DNA of 64,000 nt from a bacterium (GTDB lineage Bacteria > UBP6 > UBA1177): positions 1-64,000 of the forward strand of contig JAGCUA010000030.1 in the NCBI GenBank assembly GCA_017963125.1, in the 5' to 3' direction. The translations under genes were made by a program, and so were the position numbers. How positions within the stretch are numbered: position 1 is the first letter of the stretch; the number at the start of each line of letters is the position of its first letter. The notes below the pieces were generated by a model that was not told the origin of the DNA, did not search any database, and saw only the letters and a program-made list of their open reading frames with translations. Positions 16,776 to 26,114 of the stretch are shown here, in pieces.

Positions 16776-18689
16776 ATGTCTTCCAACAAACAGGAAAAAC
16801 TCAAAATTCCGTTGAAACAGTCAATGATGATGCTGCTCGGCTTCTGCAAGGACAAGCTGAAGGAACAGCTCGTCTCCGTTCTTCCGGTTGTTATTTACCT
16901 CATTCTTTTCCAGTCGATGATCCTCGGAATGCCGATTTACGAAGCCGGAGTCATTTCGGTCGGTATCGGCCTTGTAATTCTCGGTCTGGCTTTCTTCCTT
17001 GAAGGTCTTTTCCTCGGAATCATGCCGCTCGGTGAAATTCTGGGTATCAAACTGCCGCTCAAAAGCGGACTTTTCACGATCATCGCGTTCAGCTTTATCC
17101 TCGGTTTCGGTGCAACTTACGCAGAGCCTTCGATCGCGATTTTGAAGGCAAACGGCTCTTTTGTAAAACCGTGGGAAGCGCCTCTTCTCTTCGTTATGCT
17201 CAACCAGAAAGCCGAATATCTGGTTGCTTTTGTCGGGATCGGCGTAGGCATCGCGGTTATAGCCGGTATGCTCAGATTCATGAAGTCGATTTCGCTCAAA
17301 CCTTTTATTTTAATAGTCATTCCGCTCCTTTTAATATTTACGATCTGGGGCGTTTTTGACCAGAACCTGCTTTATATCACGGGTCTTGCCTGGGATTGCG
17401 GCGCAGTCACGACCGGTCCTGTCACGGTTCCGCTCGTTCTCGCTCTCGGTATCGGTATCTGCAGAACGGTGGGCGGTGAAGACAGCGATTCGATGGGTTT
17501 CGGAGTAGTCACGCTTGCCAGCGCATTCCCGATCTTAGCAGTTTATATTTTCGGCGCGGCACTCAACATGAGCCTGCCGGAGCCTATGTCGCAGGCTGAT
17601 TTCTTCAGTGTTTCAAACCACGAGAAAGCTCTCCAGATAGTCGGAACAGAAGAGAGGTTCGAAGCTGTAAAGCAGCAGTTTTCCGAAGCAACTCTTTCGG
17701 CGAGCGAAAAAGTTGAAGAAGCGATCAATCTTTTCAATGTCGTAAGCACGAAATTCTTCGAAGCGGCAAAGGCGATCCTTCCGCTCACCATCTTCATTCT
17801 TCTTGTTTTCGTCGTTCTTCTGCGTGAAAAACTGCCGAAAAAGGATGAAATTTTCCTCGGAATTTTCATTTCGATCCTCGGCATGGGACTTTTCGGAATC
17901 GGCATGGAATACGGCCTTTCCAAGATCGGAACACAGGTCGGCTCGCGTCTTCCCGCTTCTTTCAGCGCGATAGAACTAAGCGACAGCCAGGAGACAATGC
18001 ACAATTTCGACAAGGAAATCGTTCAGAAATCGATCACTCCTGACGGCGAAGTCAACGAATTTTTCTTCAAAAAAGAGGGCGACAACAAATATTCGCAGAT
18101 CCCGTTCGTTGAGAAAAATTACGACGAACCGAGAAAAATTTACCGCTACATTCCGCAGATAGGCCCCATTTTCGGCAAAAACGGCGGCAGCGGCGGATAT
18201 CTCATCGTTATACTTTTTGCGTTCATCATGGGCTTCGGAGCGACACTTGCCGAACCTGCACTCAACGCACTCGGCATGAAGGTTGAAGAACTTTCTGTCG
18301 GTACTTTCAAGAAAACGACTCTGATCTACGCGGTCGCTTTCGGCGTAGGACTCGGAATCGCACTCGGAGCGGTAAAGATCATCTGGAACATTCAGATTTT
18401 CTGGATGCTCATTCCGTCCTACCTGATTCTCCTTGTTCTCACAGCAATTTCGGATGAGCAGTATGTCAATATCGGCTGGGACAGCGCGGGCGTTACCACC
18501 GGTCCCGTCACAGTCCCGCTCGTTCTCGCGATGGGTCTCGGACTCGGTGCGAGAGTCGAAGGCGTCGTCGAAGGTTTCGGAATCCTCAGCATGGCTTCGG
18601 CCTGCCCGATCCTGGCTGTTCTCCTCATGGGGGTCAGTGCGAGCCGCAAGGCTAAGAAAATGCAGAACGCAACCAATGGAGGCAGATAA
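16776..18689 (+). CDS. Duplicated DUF1538 integral membrane protein, putative transporter
   Basis: A 637-residue polytopic membrane protein. ATG 16776 is preferred because GGAG lies five bases upstream. It consists of two DUF1538 halves: GFGATYAEPSI and WDCGAVTTGPVTVPLVLALGIGI in the first recur as GFGATLAEPAL and WDSAGVTTGPVTVPLVLAMGLGLG in the second, as expected for an inverted- or tandem-repeat transporter. A soluble stretch (about residues 265-340 and 385-455) separates them. DUF1538 proteins are uncharacterised transporter-like proteins. The one-base overlap with the following PII-like gene (TAATG) suggests regulation by it. Confidence 0.85.
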   Translation: MSSNKQEKLKIPLKQSMMMLLGFCKDKLKEQLVSVLPVVIYLILFQSMILGMPIYEAGVISVGIGLVILGLAFFLEGLFLGIMPLGEILGIKLPLKSGLFTIIAFSFILGFGATYAEPSIAILKANGSFVKPWEAPLLFVMLNQKAEYLVAFVGIGVGIAVIAGMLRFMKSISLKPFILIVIPLLLIFTIWGVFDQNLLYITGLAWDCGAVTTGPVTVPLVLALGIGICRTVGGEDSDSMGFGVVTLASAFPILAVYIFGAALNMSLPEPMSQADFFSVSNHEKALQIVGTEERFEAVKQQFSEATLSASEKVEEAINLFNVVSTKFFEAAKAILPLTIFILLVFVVLLREKLPKKDEIFLGIFISILGMGLFGIGMEYGLSKIGTQVGSRLPASFSAIELSDSQETMHNFDKEIVQKSITPDGEVNEFFFKKEGDNKYSQIPFVEKNYDEPRKIYRYIPQIGPIFGKNGGSGGYLIVILFAFIMGFGATLAEPALNALGMKVEELSVGTFKKTTLIYAVAFGVGLGIALGAVKIIWNIQIFWMLIPSYLILLVLTAISDEQYVNIGWDSAGVTTGPVTVPLVLAMGLGLGARVEGVVEGFGILSMASACPILAVLLMGVSASRKAKKMQNATNGGR

Positions 18690-19789
18690 TGAAATTCACG
18701 AATATAGCGAAATTCACTTGCAGCGTTTACAAGAACATCTCGCCGAAAATCGTCGAAGCCCTGAAAGAATGCGGCATTGACGACTACATTGCACAGCGCA
18801 GCAGTTCTATTGTTTCCACAGACAAGCACTGGTTCTTCAACCGCAAAGGCATTGCCGAAAACATGCTTGAAACATACCATTTTTATGTTCCGGTCGAGAA
18901 AGAAAAAGAAGTTTTCGACAAAATAGTTTACGCTGCCGACCTCTCGCAGGAAGGACGCGGCTCGATATTCACAGAACCGGCAGTTCTCATCGAAAGCAGC
19001 GAAAACAACGAAAATTTCGACGGATTCAACTTCGCTTTCGAAAATTCGCAGGCAAACTACATGGGAATCTGCGCCATCACACAGCGCGGAAGAGGCCTCG
19101 CCCTTGCAAAAACGGCGATCGACAAAGGCTCGAGCGTCCCGATGATCTCCTACGGCATCGGCGGCGGGATCCGCGACAGAATGGGGCTCATCAGGATCAC
19201 GATCCCTGCTGAAAAAGAGACGATAAACATCGTTGTCGCCAACCACGACACCGAAGGAATGATGGATCTTCTCATCGAAGGCGGACATCTCGACCGTCCC
19301 GGCATGGGATTCATCTTTTCATACCCTGTCAGCATGGCAACTTTAGACACGAAAACCTTCTTCGGAGCGAACCGCGCGGCTGCCAGCATGGGCCAGATAA
19401 TAAGCGTGATCGACTCGATCCAGGGCGGCACAGAGTGGAGAAAAAGGACTCTCAACGCCAAGAACGCAGTCGAAAGAACTTACATGAAAGACCTTGAAAA
19501 CATCATGCTCATCTGCAACGACACACAGTCTAAGGAAATGCTCGACGCGGCAATGTCGGCCGGTGCAAGCGGCGCAACGATCTCAAACTGCCGCGAGATG
19601 ACAAAAACCAAAGACGGTTTCGCGAAAAAAACGATGGAAATCTCGGACATGGTCATCGGCACGGCACAGAGGGCAAAAATCCTTACCGCGCTCGTCAAAG
19701 CGGGATTTTTCTCAGACAAAACCTCAGGAAAAATCATCGTCAAAAAGAGCGGAACGGCATTTTCCTACACCGACAAAAAGAAAAAATAA
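18689..19789 (+). CDS. PII-like signalling protein linked to DUF1538
   Basis: A 366-residue cytosolic protein without a signal peptide. The central and C-terminal parts resemble PII-like (GlnB-superfamily) folds: CAITQRGRGLALAKTAIDKGSSVPMISYGIGGGI and a second MLICNDTQSKEMLDAAMSAGASGATISNCRE, the pattern of PII families associated with DUF1538. PII proteins bind nucleotides and gate transporters, so it probably controls the membrane partner. The ligand is unknown. Confidence 0.75.
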   Translation: MKFTNIAKFTCSVYKNISPKIVEALKECGIDDYIAQRSSSIVSTDKHWFFNRKGIAENMLETYHFYVPVEKEKEVFDKIVYAADLSQEGRGSIFTEPAVLIESSENNENFDGFNFAFENSQANYMGICAITQRGRGLALAKTAIDKGSSVPMISYGIGGGIRDRMGLIRITIPAEKETINIVVANHDTEGMMDLLIEGGHLDRPGMGFIFSYPVSMATLDTKTFFGANRAAASMGQIISVIDSIQGGTEWRKRTLNAKNAVERTYMKDLENIMLICNDTQSKEMLDAAMSAGASGATISNCREMTKTKDGFAKKTMEISDMVIGTAQRAKILTALVKAGFFSDKTSGKIIVKKSGTAFSYTDKKKK

Positions 19790-19799
19790 GAGGTAAAAA

Positions 19800-20672
19800 A
19801 TGAAATTTTCACTCATTCCGCTCCTTTCGGTCTTATTCCTGGTCGTCTCATGCAGTTCGGGGCAGAATTTCGAAGGCTTCGAAGACAAAGTCTTCATCAA
19901 CTGCATCAAAAAACTTGACAAAAAGTTTGAAGAAATTCAAGAACTTGACTGTTCAAACACCGAAGAGACGCTCAAAGCAAACCCGTTCGGCGAATCGCTG
20001 ATAAACAGCATAAAAGGCGTCGAAAAACTTACAAATCTCGAAAAGCTCACTCTTAAAAAAAATAAGATTGAAGATATTTCGATGCTTTCCCAGCTCACGA
20101 AAATTAAGTACCTCGATCTCGGCGAAAACGAGATCAAAACAATGTATCCGCTTGAGAATCTGACGAACCTCACCTATCTCAACCTTGACAAAAACTACAT
20201 AGGCGACATACGTCCGGTCAAAAATCTCGTCAACCTGGAAGAACTCGACATCAGCCGCAACGGGATCCAGGGTCTCGCCGATTTTTCGCAGCTCAAAAAA
20301 CTCAAAAAACTTTCGCTCAACAGCAACAGGATCAGTGACGTCGCGCAGATCGCTGACCTCACCGAGCTCGAATACCTTTCGCTCAACGACAACGCCGTCA
20401 TCGAGATCTTCCCGCTCAAACCGCTGCAGAAACTCAAAGTTCTGAGCCTCAACATCAACCGCATCGACATAATCCTTGTCCTCGGCAAACTCATGGCTCT
20501 CGAGGAACTTTACATGCAGGATAACCAGCTCCGCGACCTCGCGCCGATCAACGACCACCCGAAACTCAAACTCGTAGATGTCGAAATGAACTCGATCTAC
20601 TCCTTTGACAGCGTCGCAGACCTCGAAGCGCGCGGCTGCAAGATCTTAGGCAAAAAAGTCCAGACGAAATAG
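19800..20672 (+). CDS. Leucine-rich-repeat lipoprotein
   Basis: A 290-residue lipoprotein with lipobox LVVSC (Cys18). After a short spacer it contains about eight SDS22-type 22-residue leucine-rich repeats (LTNLEKLTLKKNKIEDIS, LTKIKYLDLGENEIKTM, LTNLTYLNLDKNYIGDI and so on), an elongated solenoid used for protein binding, as in internalins. It follows the PII-like gene by 10 bases and is probably in the same transcript, though its role is likely separate. Confidence 0.85.
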   Translation: MKFSLIPLLSVLFLVVSCSSGQNFEGFEDKVFINCIKKLDKKFEEIQELDCSNTEETLKANPFGESLINSIKGVEKLTNLEKLTLKKNKIEDISMLSQLTKIKYLDLGENEIKTMYPLENLTNLTYLNLDKNYIGDIRPVKNLVNLEELDISRNGIQGLADFSQLKKLKKLSLNSNRISDVAQIADLTELEYLSLNDNAVIEIFPLKPLQKLKVLSLNINRIDIILVLGKLMALEELYMQDNQLRDLAPINDHPKLKLVDVEMNSIYSFDSVADLEARGCKILGKKVQTK

Positions 20673-20726
20673 AATATAACCATGTGGTTCCGTCTCTACG
20701 CGCCACTCATAACCCCGGAGAAAAAA

Positions 20727-22319
20727 ATGAAAAAATCATTTCTTGCTTTCACGATTTTCTGTCTGTTTTTTCTGATTTCATGCGGCAGCAGCTCGAAAAA
20801 CGAAGATGAAACCGACACCACAGATTCCGTAACTGATGAAGACACAGCCGATACCGGCACGGATCCGACGGATGACAGCGATTCCGCGACTGACACTGAT
20901 CCCAACTATCCTGAACCCGTTGATGACAGTTCGAGACCTCCTGAAAAACAAAAGAGCGATTGTTTGGATTTTGGCGGATCCTGGGATGAAACGACCTTAA
21001 TTTGTACTTGGAAGTGTAAAAGCAAACCGGCAAACAGTGAGTGGAACGGTTCTGACCATTACAGCGACAAATTTGCCAACGGAGGTTGGGAGTATGAACC
21101 AGAAAAATTGATTCCAGAATACAATGAAGAGTCTGGAGATTGCCATTTTGTCTGTAAGGCGGGCTTTATATGGAGCGAAAATGACGGTATTTGTTTGCGC
21201 AAAACAGGTCCCGACCTTTCCGAAGCCGGTACGGCGAACTGCTACATCGTCCAAACCTTGGGAGAATACAGCTTTGACGCAACTGTTCGCGGAAACGGCA
21301 AAGGAGTTGAAAACATTGATTTTACTGACGAAAAACTTGATCCCGCAGATGTAAAACTTATCTGGCAGAGCGATAAAAACGGTCTGATCGATTCTCTCAC
21401 TCTTAAAGACGGACGGATACATTTTTCCGCAAAAAATCTGAGCGGAAACGCTCTTGTAGCGGCACTCGATGAGACGGGAAACATAATCTGGAGCTGGCAC
21501 ATCTGGCTTTTGGACGAAGATATAACAGATGTAAAAACAGCAGACGGCGTTATGGTGATGGACAGAAATCTCGGCGCGACGTCGCTTTCTTTCAATTATC
21601 TCGGAAGTCACGGACTGCTTTACCAGTGGGGAAGAAAGGATCCTTTTCCGGCTTCACCTGTTGCTTCGGGCGGAACTACCTCGACAATGCCCCTGCCAGT
21701 CTACGATGCGGAAGGAAATGAAGTCGAGATCGCCCATTCATCTTGGGAAAACAGCGACAGCAACACGCTTGAATATGCGATTTCCAACCCGACGACAGTT
21801 TTAAGCAACTACTCCCAGTATGCTGAGTGCCGCGACTGGCTGCGCAAAGAGTTCTCGAATCCGGCGCTCTGGGGCGGCTCAGACGGCGGAAAGAGCCTTT
21901 TTGACCCGTGCCCTGCAGGTTACAGAGTACCGAAGCTCGGAACTTTTGACTTTTTCACTTCAAGCGGCGGCTACGAGACCGATATCGCCGGATTTTCCGT
22001 TTTCGACATCTCCTTTGACGGCGTAATTGACGGAAATGACTACAAAAACGGCTGGGTTATCCTGCTCGATCCGGAATCGGGTTCACACTCCTATTTTCCG
22101 GCTGCGACGCGCTACGACGGCTCATACGCGATGCTTATGGGAAGCAAAGTCGGACTTTGGGGCAACTACTGGTATGCCGATGCCGACGATTCGGAAGATT
22201 CATCCGTTCCGTGCGGAGCATACGCGCTTGCTTTCCAGTACGAAGATCAGGTTTCAGCCTCTCCGAAGGCAGTCGGAGGACGCGCCGACGGTTATTCTGT
22301 AAGATGCGTGAGGGAATAA
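20727..22319 (+). CDS. FISUMP-domain lipoprotein
   Basis: A 530-residue lipoprotein. ATG 20727 has GGAG upstream and gives a normal signal peptide with lipobox FLISC. A Thr/Asp linker (TDTTDSVTDEDTADTGTD) is followed by a Cys-rich segment (about residues 80-160) and then a FISUMP/DUF1566-like C-terminal domain: VMVMDRNLGATSLSF, LLYQWGRKDPFPAS, DPCPAGYRVPKLG, YADADDSEDS and GYSVRCVRE. This domain was named from Fibrobacter and also occurs in Bacteroidetes; its function is unknown. Surface location is likely. Confidence 0.82.
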   Translation: MKKSFLAFTIFCLFFLISCGSSSKNEDETDTTDSVTDEDTADTGTDPTDDSDSATDTDPNYPEPVDDSSRPPEKQKSDCLDFGGSWDETTLICTWKCKSKPANSEWNGSDHYSDKFANGGWEYEPEKLIPEYNEESGDCHFVCKAGFIWSENDGICLRKTGPDLSEAGTANCYIVQTLGEYSFDATVRGNGKGVENIDFTDEKLDPADVKLIWQSDKNGLIDSLTLKDGRIHFSAKNLSGNALVAALDETGNIIWSWHIWLLDEDITDVKTADGVMVMDRNLGATSLSFNYLGSHGLLYQWGRKDPFPASPVASGGTTSTMPLPVYDAEGNEVEIAHSSWENSDSNTLEYAISNPTTVLSNYSQYAECRDWLRKEFSNPALWGGSDGGKSLFDPCPAGYRVPKLGTFDFFTSSGGYETDIAGFSVFDISFDGVIDGNDYKNGWVILLDPESGSHSYFPAATRYDGSYAMLMGSKVGLWGNYWYADADDSEDSSVPCGAYALAFQYEDQVSASPKAVGGRADGYSVRCVRE

Positions 22320-22384
22320 TGGCGGCTGATCACTGGCAAAAAAGTCCGCACGAAATAATTTTCAAGATTCCCTTTTTTATTTTT

Positions 22385-22412
22385 GACTTTTAAACGCTTA
22401 TACCTATAATTA
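22385..22412 (+). promoter_or_regulatory. Promoter of the large lipoprotein gene
   Basis: TTGACT (22385-22390), 16 bases, TATAAT (22407-22412). The 10 bases ending at the -10 (ATACCTATAAT) match the shared lipoprotein promoter cassette seen at 11059-11086 and 44623-44650. Confidence 0.75.
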
Positions 22413-22464
22413 CGCGAAGTTTGGCTATGTGATTCTTGGAATATTTATTGGAGGTTCAGAAAAA

Positions 22465-24891
22465 ATGAAGAGATTACTGGTAGTTACGCTGTTGTTGCTT
22501 GGTATTGCACTTCTCGCGTCATGCAACAGCTACGATGTTGAAGGAAAACCCGAAATTGCGTCGAACCCGGCAAAAATGGTCTTCGCTTACTATCCTTGGG
22601 ATGACGGAAGCGAACAGGCGGAACCGACAGCAGAGCCGACTGAAGAGCCGACAGATCCCACAGAGGAACCGACCGAGCCGACTGAAGAGCCGACAGATCC
22701 GACAGAAGAACCGACCGAAACCGATGAAGATATCGAATCGGACGAAGACGTTGTTCCTACAGATGCTGATGAAAATGCCGATGCAGAAATCGAAGACGCT
22801 GACGGAGAACCGGGAGCAGTCATCGAAGAAGATCCGGTTTATGTAAAAACCGTAAGAGCTGCTGTTGCTGATGTAATCACCGAAGAGTTCGAAATTTACA
22901 ACCGCGGTGTTACCGGCGAGCTCAAGATCAGAAAGATCAACATGATCGACCCGAACGGTCAGCTTATCGCAAGCCTCGAGAACGAAACATACAAAAAACT
23001 TTTCCAGATCGAAGTTCAGAAGATGGAAAACGGCATTGCAGCTGAAGGTTACAATGCAAAAGGACTTACTTTCGACTATATGGGCGAAAACAAGGATGAT
23101 TCAATCGCCTCCCTCTGCCCGCTTCAGCTCGACTCTGCTGAAAAAACCTGCAAAAAAGGCTTTGATCCGAATAAATACAATTCAAAGTTCAAAATCCGTC
23201 TGAGCTACGACAAAGCAGCTGCAACTTCACTCAAGGACAACCCTCCGTCAGAAAGACTTGACAACGATGTCCTTAAATACAGACAGAACGGTGACTTCTC
23301 TATTGAGATCTGCACGAACGATCCGACGAAAGGCAAAACCGACACCTGCGGCGAAAGTTCGACAAGCTATCGTATACAGATCACCAGACAGCCCAACAAA
23401 CCGCCAAAACCGATAATCCACGTTGGCTTTGAATATCCGGTTGCTCCGCCTATGTCCTACAGAAACATTTACGATAAAGTTCAGATGAACCTTAAAGAAA
23501 CATGTGTTTCTGACCCGGATGCACCTGAACAGTGCCTTAAAGACTGGCAGTCGAGATATTACATTAAATATAAATGGGAAATGAAAGAGTCTCCGACTCC
23601 TCTTCTTGAAGAGTCAAAACTCAAACTTACCGATATGGATGCTTCCGCAGGTCAGTGGCTTGCAGACAACGGAACCAGAGACAATCCCAAGAGAGCTGCT
23701 TTCACGGGACTCATGATTACCCCGAGAAAATATGCTGAAGACAACGATTCCTACAATGCGGAAAAATGTGCTTCGGAATGCGGCGACGAACCGGTAGATA
23801 ACGGCGACAAATACTATTTCCTCACTCTCTCAGAGCACCTTCTCTGCCGTCAGAAATACTGCGAAGAAAAACGTACCAAATACTACAAGATCAACATTCA
23901 GGCAGAAACTGTCGACAAAGAGACAGACCTTGTCAGCGACACGGCTGATATAACGATCGTTCCGAAGATCATCCCGCAGGCTCGTGTAGTTGCACAGCTT
24001 ACCTGGAAACAGGGTTTCAAAACGAAAGCTGAAGCAGACTCCAAAGACGGAGCCGCAATCGACCTCGATATCCACCTTGTAAAGAAGACAAGTATCGAAG
24101 CAGCAGGCAACGATGCAATGACAAACAAAGAAGGTCTTCTCGGCACAAGCCAGAGAACGAATGACAACACCTGCGACTTCGCGTTTGATGCATCATGCGA
24201 AAAATATTATCGTCATGATGACTGCTCGTTCGGTGACCAGGGAAAAACAGATGATAAAATCAGCAGCGGCGCAACGATTCAGTGGCACGCTTCGCTCGAC
24301 TACGATAACACATGGGGCGGCAACAACTACGAAAACCCGGAAACACTCGGTCTTGGTCCGATCGAAGACAAAGACGGCGACGGTGTTCCTGATGTAGCTG
24401 TTATTGACGACCAGTATCTCGTTGTTGTCGGCTACGTTGCATGCCAGTCGAAATACAGCGACGGTTTTGACCGCTGTGATCTGAATTATACCGGTGAAGA
24501 CAGCGCTTACGAAGTCGATGCTAGAGTCGAAATCCTTCTTGACGGCGAAGATGCTCCGAGAAAGGCTGGTTCTGACCGTCCCGCTGACAGCTATGAATCG
24601 ACCACCAAAGATTTCAAAATCAAACTCAACGAGTGGAAAGTCATCGCTGACGTAAAATGGAACAACAACTGGAAAGGTCCTGAATCGAACCCGAAATATC
24701 CGGGCAACGCATATGTTACGGATAAGGCAAATTCAGAAGAAGGCATCGAAATCGATCCTGTAAACCATCCGGTATGCACATACGACAACTCTGATGCAGT
24801 TCTTATTCCGATCTGGGATGCAGAGACATACAGAAACTACATCACCTATGTCGATCCTGATACCAGCGTTCAGATAGGAACCTGCAACTAA
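22465..24891 (+). CDS. Large lipoprotein with PTEEPT repeat linker
   Basis: An 808-residue lipoprotein; ATG 22465 has GGAGG upstream. The lipobox is LLASC. Residues about 50-90 are Pro-Thr-Glu repeats (PTEEPTDPTEEPTEPTEEPT), then Asp/Glu-rich sequence; the C-terminal 650 residues have many Cys and beta-sandwich character, including a DKDGDGVPD calcium-binding-like motif near residue 635 and QARVVAQLTWKQGF...IDLDIHLV, similar to secreted adhesin-like domains seen in Myxococcota-type genomes. A strong promoter and terminator make it a single-gene unit, and the codon use suggests good expression. Confidence 0.8.
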   Translation: MKRLLVVTLLLLGIALLASCNSYDVEGKPEIASNPAKMVFAYYPWDDGSEQAEPTAEPTEEPTDPTEEPTEPTEEPTDPTEEPTETDEDIESDEDVVPTDADENADAEIEDADGEPGAVIEEDPVYVKTVRAAVADVITEEFEIYNRGVTGELKIRKINMIDPNGQLIASLENETYKKLFQIEVQKMENGIAAEGYNAKGLTFDYMGENKDDSIASLCPLQLDSAEKTCKKGFDPNKYNSKFKIRLSYDKAAATSLKDNPPSERLDNDVLKYRQNGDFSIEICTNDPTKGKTDTCGESSTSYRIQITRQPNKPPKPIIHVGFEYPVAPPMSYRNIYDKVQMNLKETCVSDPDAPEQCLKDWQSRYYIKYKWEMKESPTPLLEESKLKLTDMDASAGQWLADNGTRDNPKRAAFTGLMITPRKYAEDNDSYNAEKCASECGDEPVDNGDKYYFLTLSEHLLCRQKYCEEKRTKYYKINIQAETVDKETDLVSDTADITIVPKIIPQARVVAQLTWKQGFKTKAEADSKDGAAIDLDIHLVKKTSIEAAGNDAMTNKEGLLGTSQRTNDNTCDFAFDASCEKYYRHDDCSFGDQGKTDDKISSGATIQWHASLDYDNTWGGNNYENPETLGLGPIEDKDGDGVPDVAVIDDQYLVVVGYVACQSKYSDGFDRCDLNYTGEDSAYEVDARVEILLDGEDAPRKAGSDRPADSYESTTKDFKIKLNEWKVIADVKWNNNWKGPESNPKYPGNAYVTDKANSEEGIEIDPVNHPVCTYDNSDAVLIPIWDAETYRNYITYVDPDTSVQIGTCN

Positions 24892-24915
24892 TCGGCAGAC
24901 CGTTTCCTTTTAAAG

Positions 24916-24941
24916 CCGGGCTTTCGAGCCCGGTTTTTTTT
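24916..24941 (+). terminator. Rho-independent terminator with UUCG loop
   Basis: Stem CCGGGCT (24916-24922) with AGCCCGG (24927-24933) closed by a TTCG tetraloop and followed by eight Ts. It lies 25 bases after the stop of the large lipoprotein gene. Confidence 0.95.
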
Positions 24942-25009
24942 GCTCTGAAAATAAAATTTCCGTTTGATCAAAGCGAAACAATGCTTTTGCAGAAAAAAAG
25001 GAAAGACAG

Positions 25010-26101
25010 CTATCTGTTGTCGCGGAAAACATCTTCAGGAAGAGACATTTTCATGTCTGACCACATGAAAGCCTTTTCCATGCACATGTAAAGCGGCGGT
25101 TCCGCTTTGAAAAACCGCGAAATGCGTTCATTGAAAGCAGTATAGAACCTGCGGCGGATAAAAGCTAAATAGCGCAGTTTATTGTCACTGTCAGAGGGGA
25201 ACATTTCGCCGCGAAGAAGCAGACTCTTCGGATTGCGCTCGATGATCGTTTCGGTAAGAGCAAGCGTGTGACGGAAGCCTCCCATGCTGATCCATGCGAT
25301 TTTTTCAGGGTCAAGACGCGAAAAAATGGAATCTATGAGCTGCATATATTCATCAAAAAGTTCATCCAGCATAAGCACGGGATCAAAGTGTATCGCAACT
25401 TTCACCCCTGCAGTCTGAAGCCGCTGCGCTGCGGCCATCCGCTCTTCCAGTGTTGCCGTTCCGGGCTCTTCACAAGAGCTGAACCGCGGAATATTCACAG
25501 AAAATCCAGTGACAATATTGGAATCAGGATAAAGCTCCTTCACTTCAAGCAGACGTTCGACTTCGGCAGATTTGGTTTTGAACTCGAACTGTACTCTGTC
25601 AAAAAGCGAGCGTTTCGACAACTCTCCGATAAAAAATCCGCTTTCGTCAAGAAGATGGTCAAGCGCTAAAGAATCGGCCAGTTCCCCTGTTCCGACGCGG
25701 AGGAAACGGTTTTCAGAAAGGAAATCTACTATTTCCTCTATAACTTTTTCCTTATTCAAAAAAACGGTTATGAAAGGATTGTTGCCGATGTAGTGCTGAA
25801 GAATACAGTAGGAGCAGTCATAAGGGCAGCCTGTGACGCTGTTTATCGTGTAGTAGTTGCAGCAGACAACGCCTTTGCTGCCGGGACATTTTTTGAGGAA
25901 ACGCCCTTTGTTTTCGGTGAAAAAAAGCACTTTTTTGGCAGTTTTGAAAAGATCTTCCCCGGGATTCCGCCTGATTTCGTCAAAAAGTTCCTCTTTCGTC
26001 ATAAATTCAGGCTTCAAACCCAGATTTTCCGCGATTTTATGAGGAAGCTCGGCATTTCCGAACTCGGGATCTATCACTATTTTTTTTATTTCAGGCCGCA
26101 T
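25010..26101 (-). CDS. Spore-photoproduct-lyase-like radical SAM protein
   Basis: A 363-residue SPL-family radical SAM enzyme. Ligands for the [4Fe-4S] cluster are Cys92, Cys96 and Cys99 in GCPYDCSYC, followed by ILQHYIGNNPFITVFLN and FRVGTGELADSL-type strands, IVTGFSVNIP and KVAIHFDPVL, all typical of SplB-like proteins. In spore formers SPL repairs thymine dimers; relatives in non-sporulating bacteria have unknown substrates. It starts 13 bases after the MCE gene, so it is the last gene of the lipid-transport operon, which gives no clear hint of its job. Confidence 0.88.
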   Translation of the reverse strand: MRPEIKKIVIDPEFGNAELPHKIAENLGLKPEFMTKEELFDEIRRNPGEDLFKTAKKVLFFTENKGRFLKKCPGSKGVVCCNYYTINSVTGCPYDCSYCILQHYIGNNPFITVFLNKEKVIEEIVDFLSENRFLRVGTGELADSLALDHLLDESGFFIGELSKRSLFDRVQFEFKTKSAEVERLLEVKELYPDSNIVTGFSVNIPRFSSCEEPGTATLEERMAAAQRLQTAGVKVAIHFDPVLMLDELFDEYMQLIDSIFSRLDPEKIAWISMGGFRHTLALTETIIERNPKSLLLRGEMFPSDSDNKLRYLAFIRRRFYTAFNERISRFFKAEPPLYMCMEKAFMWSDMKMSLPEDVFRDNR

Positions 26102-26114
26102 TTTTTACCGTTTT

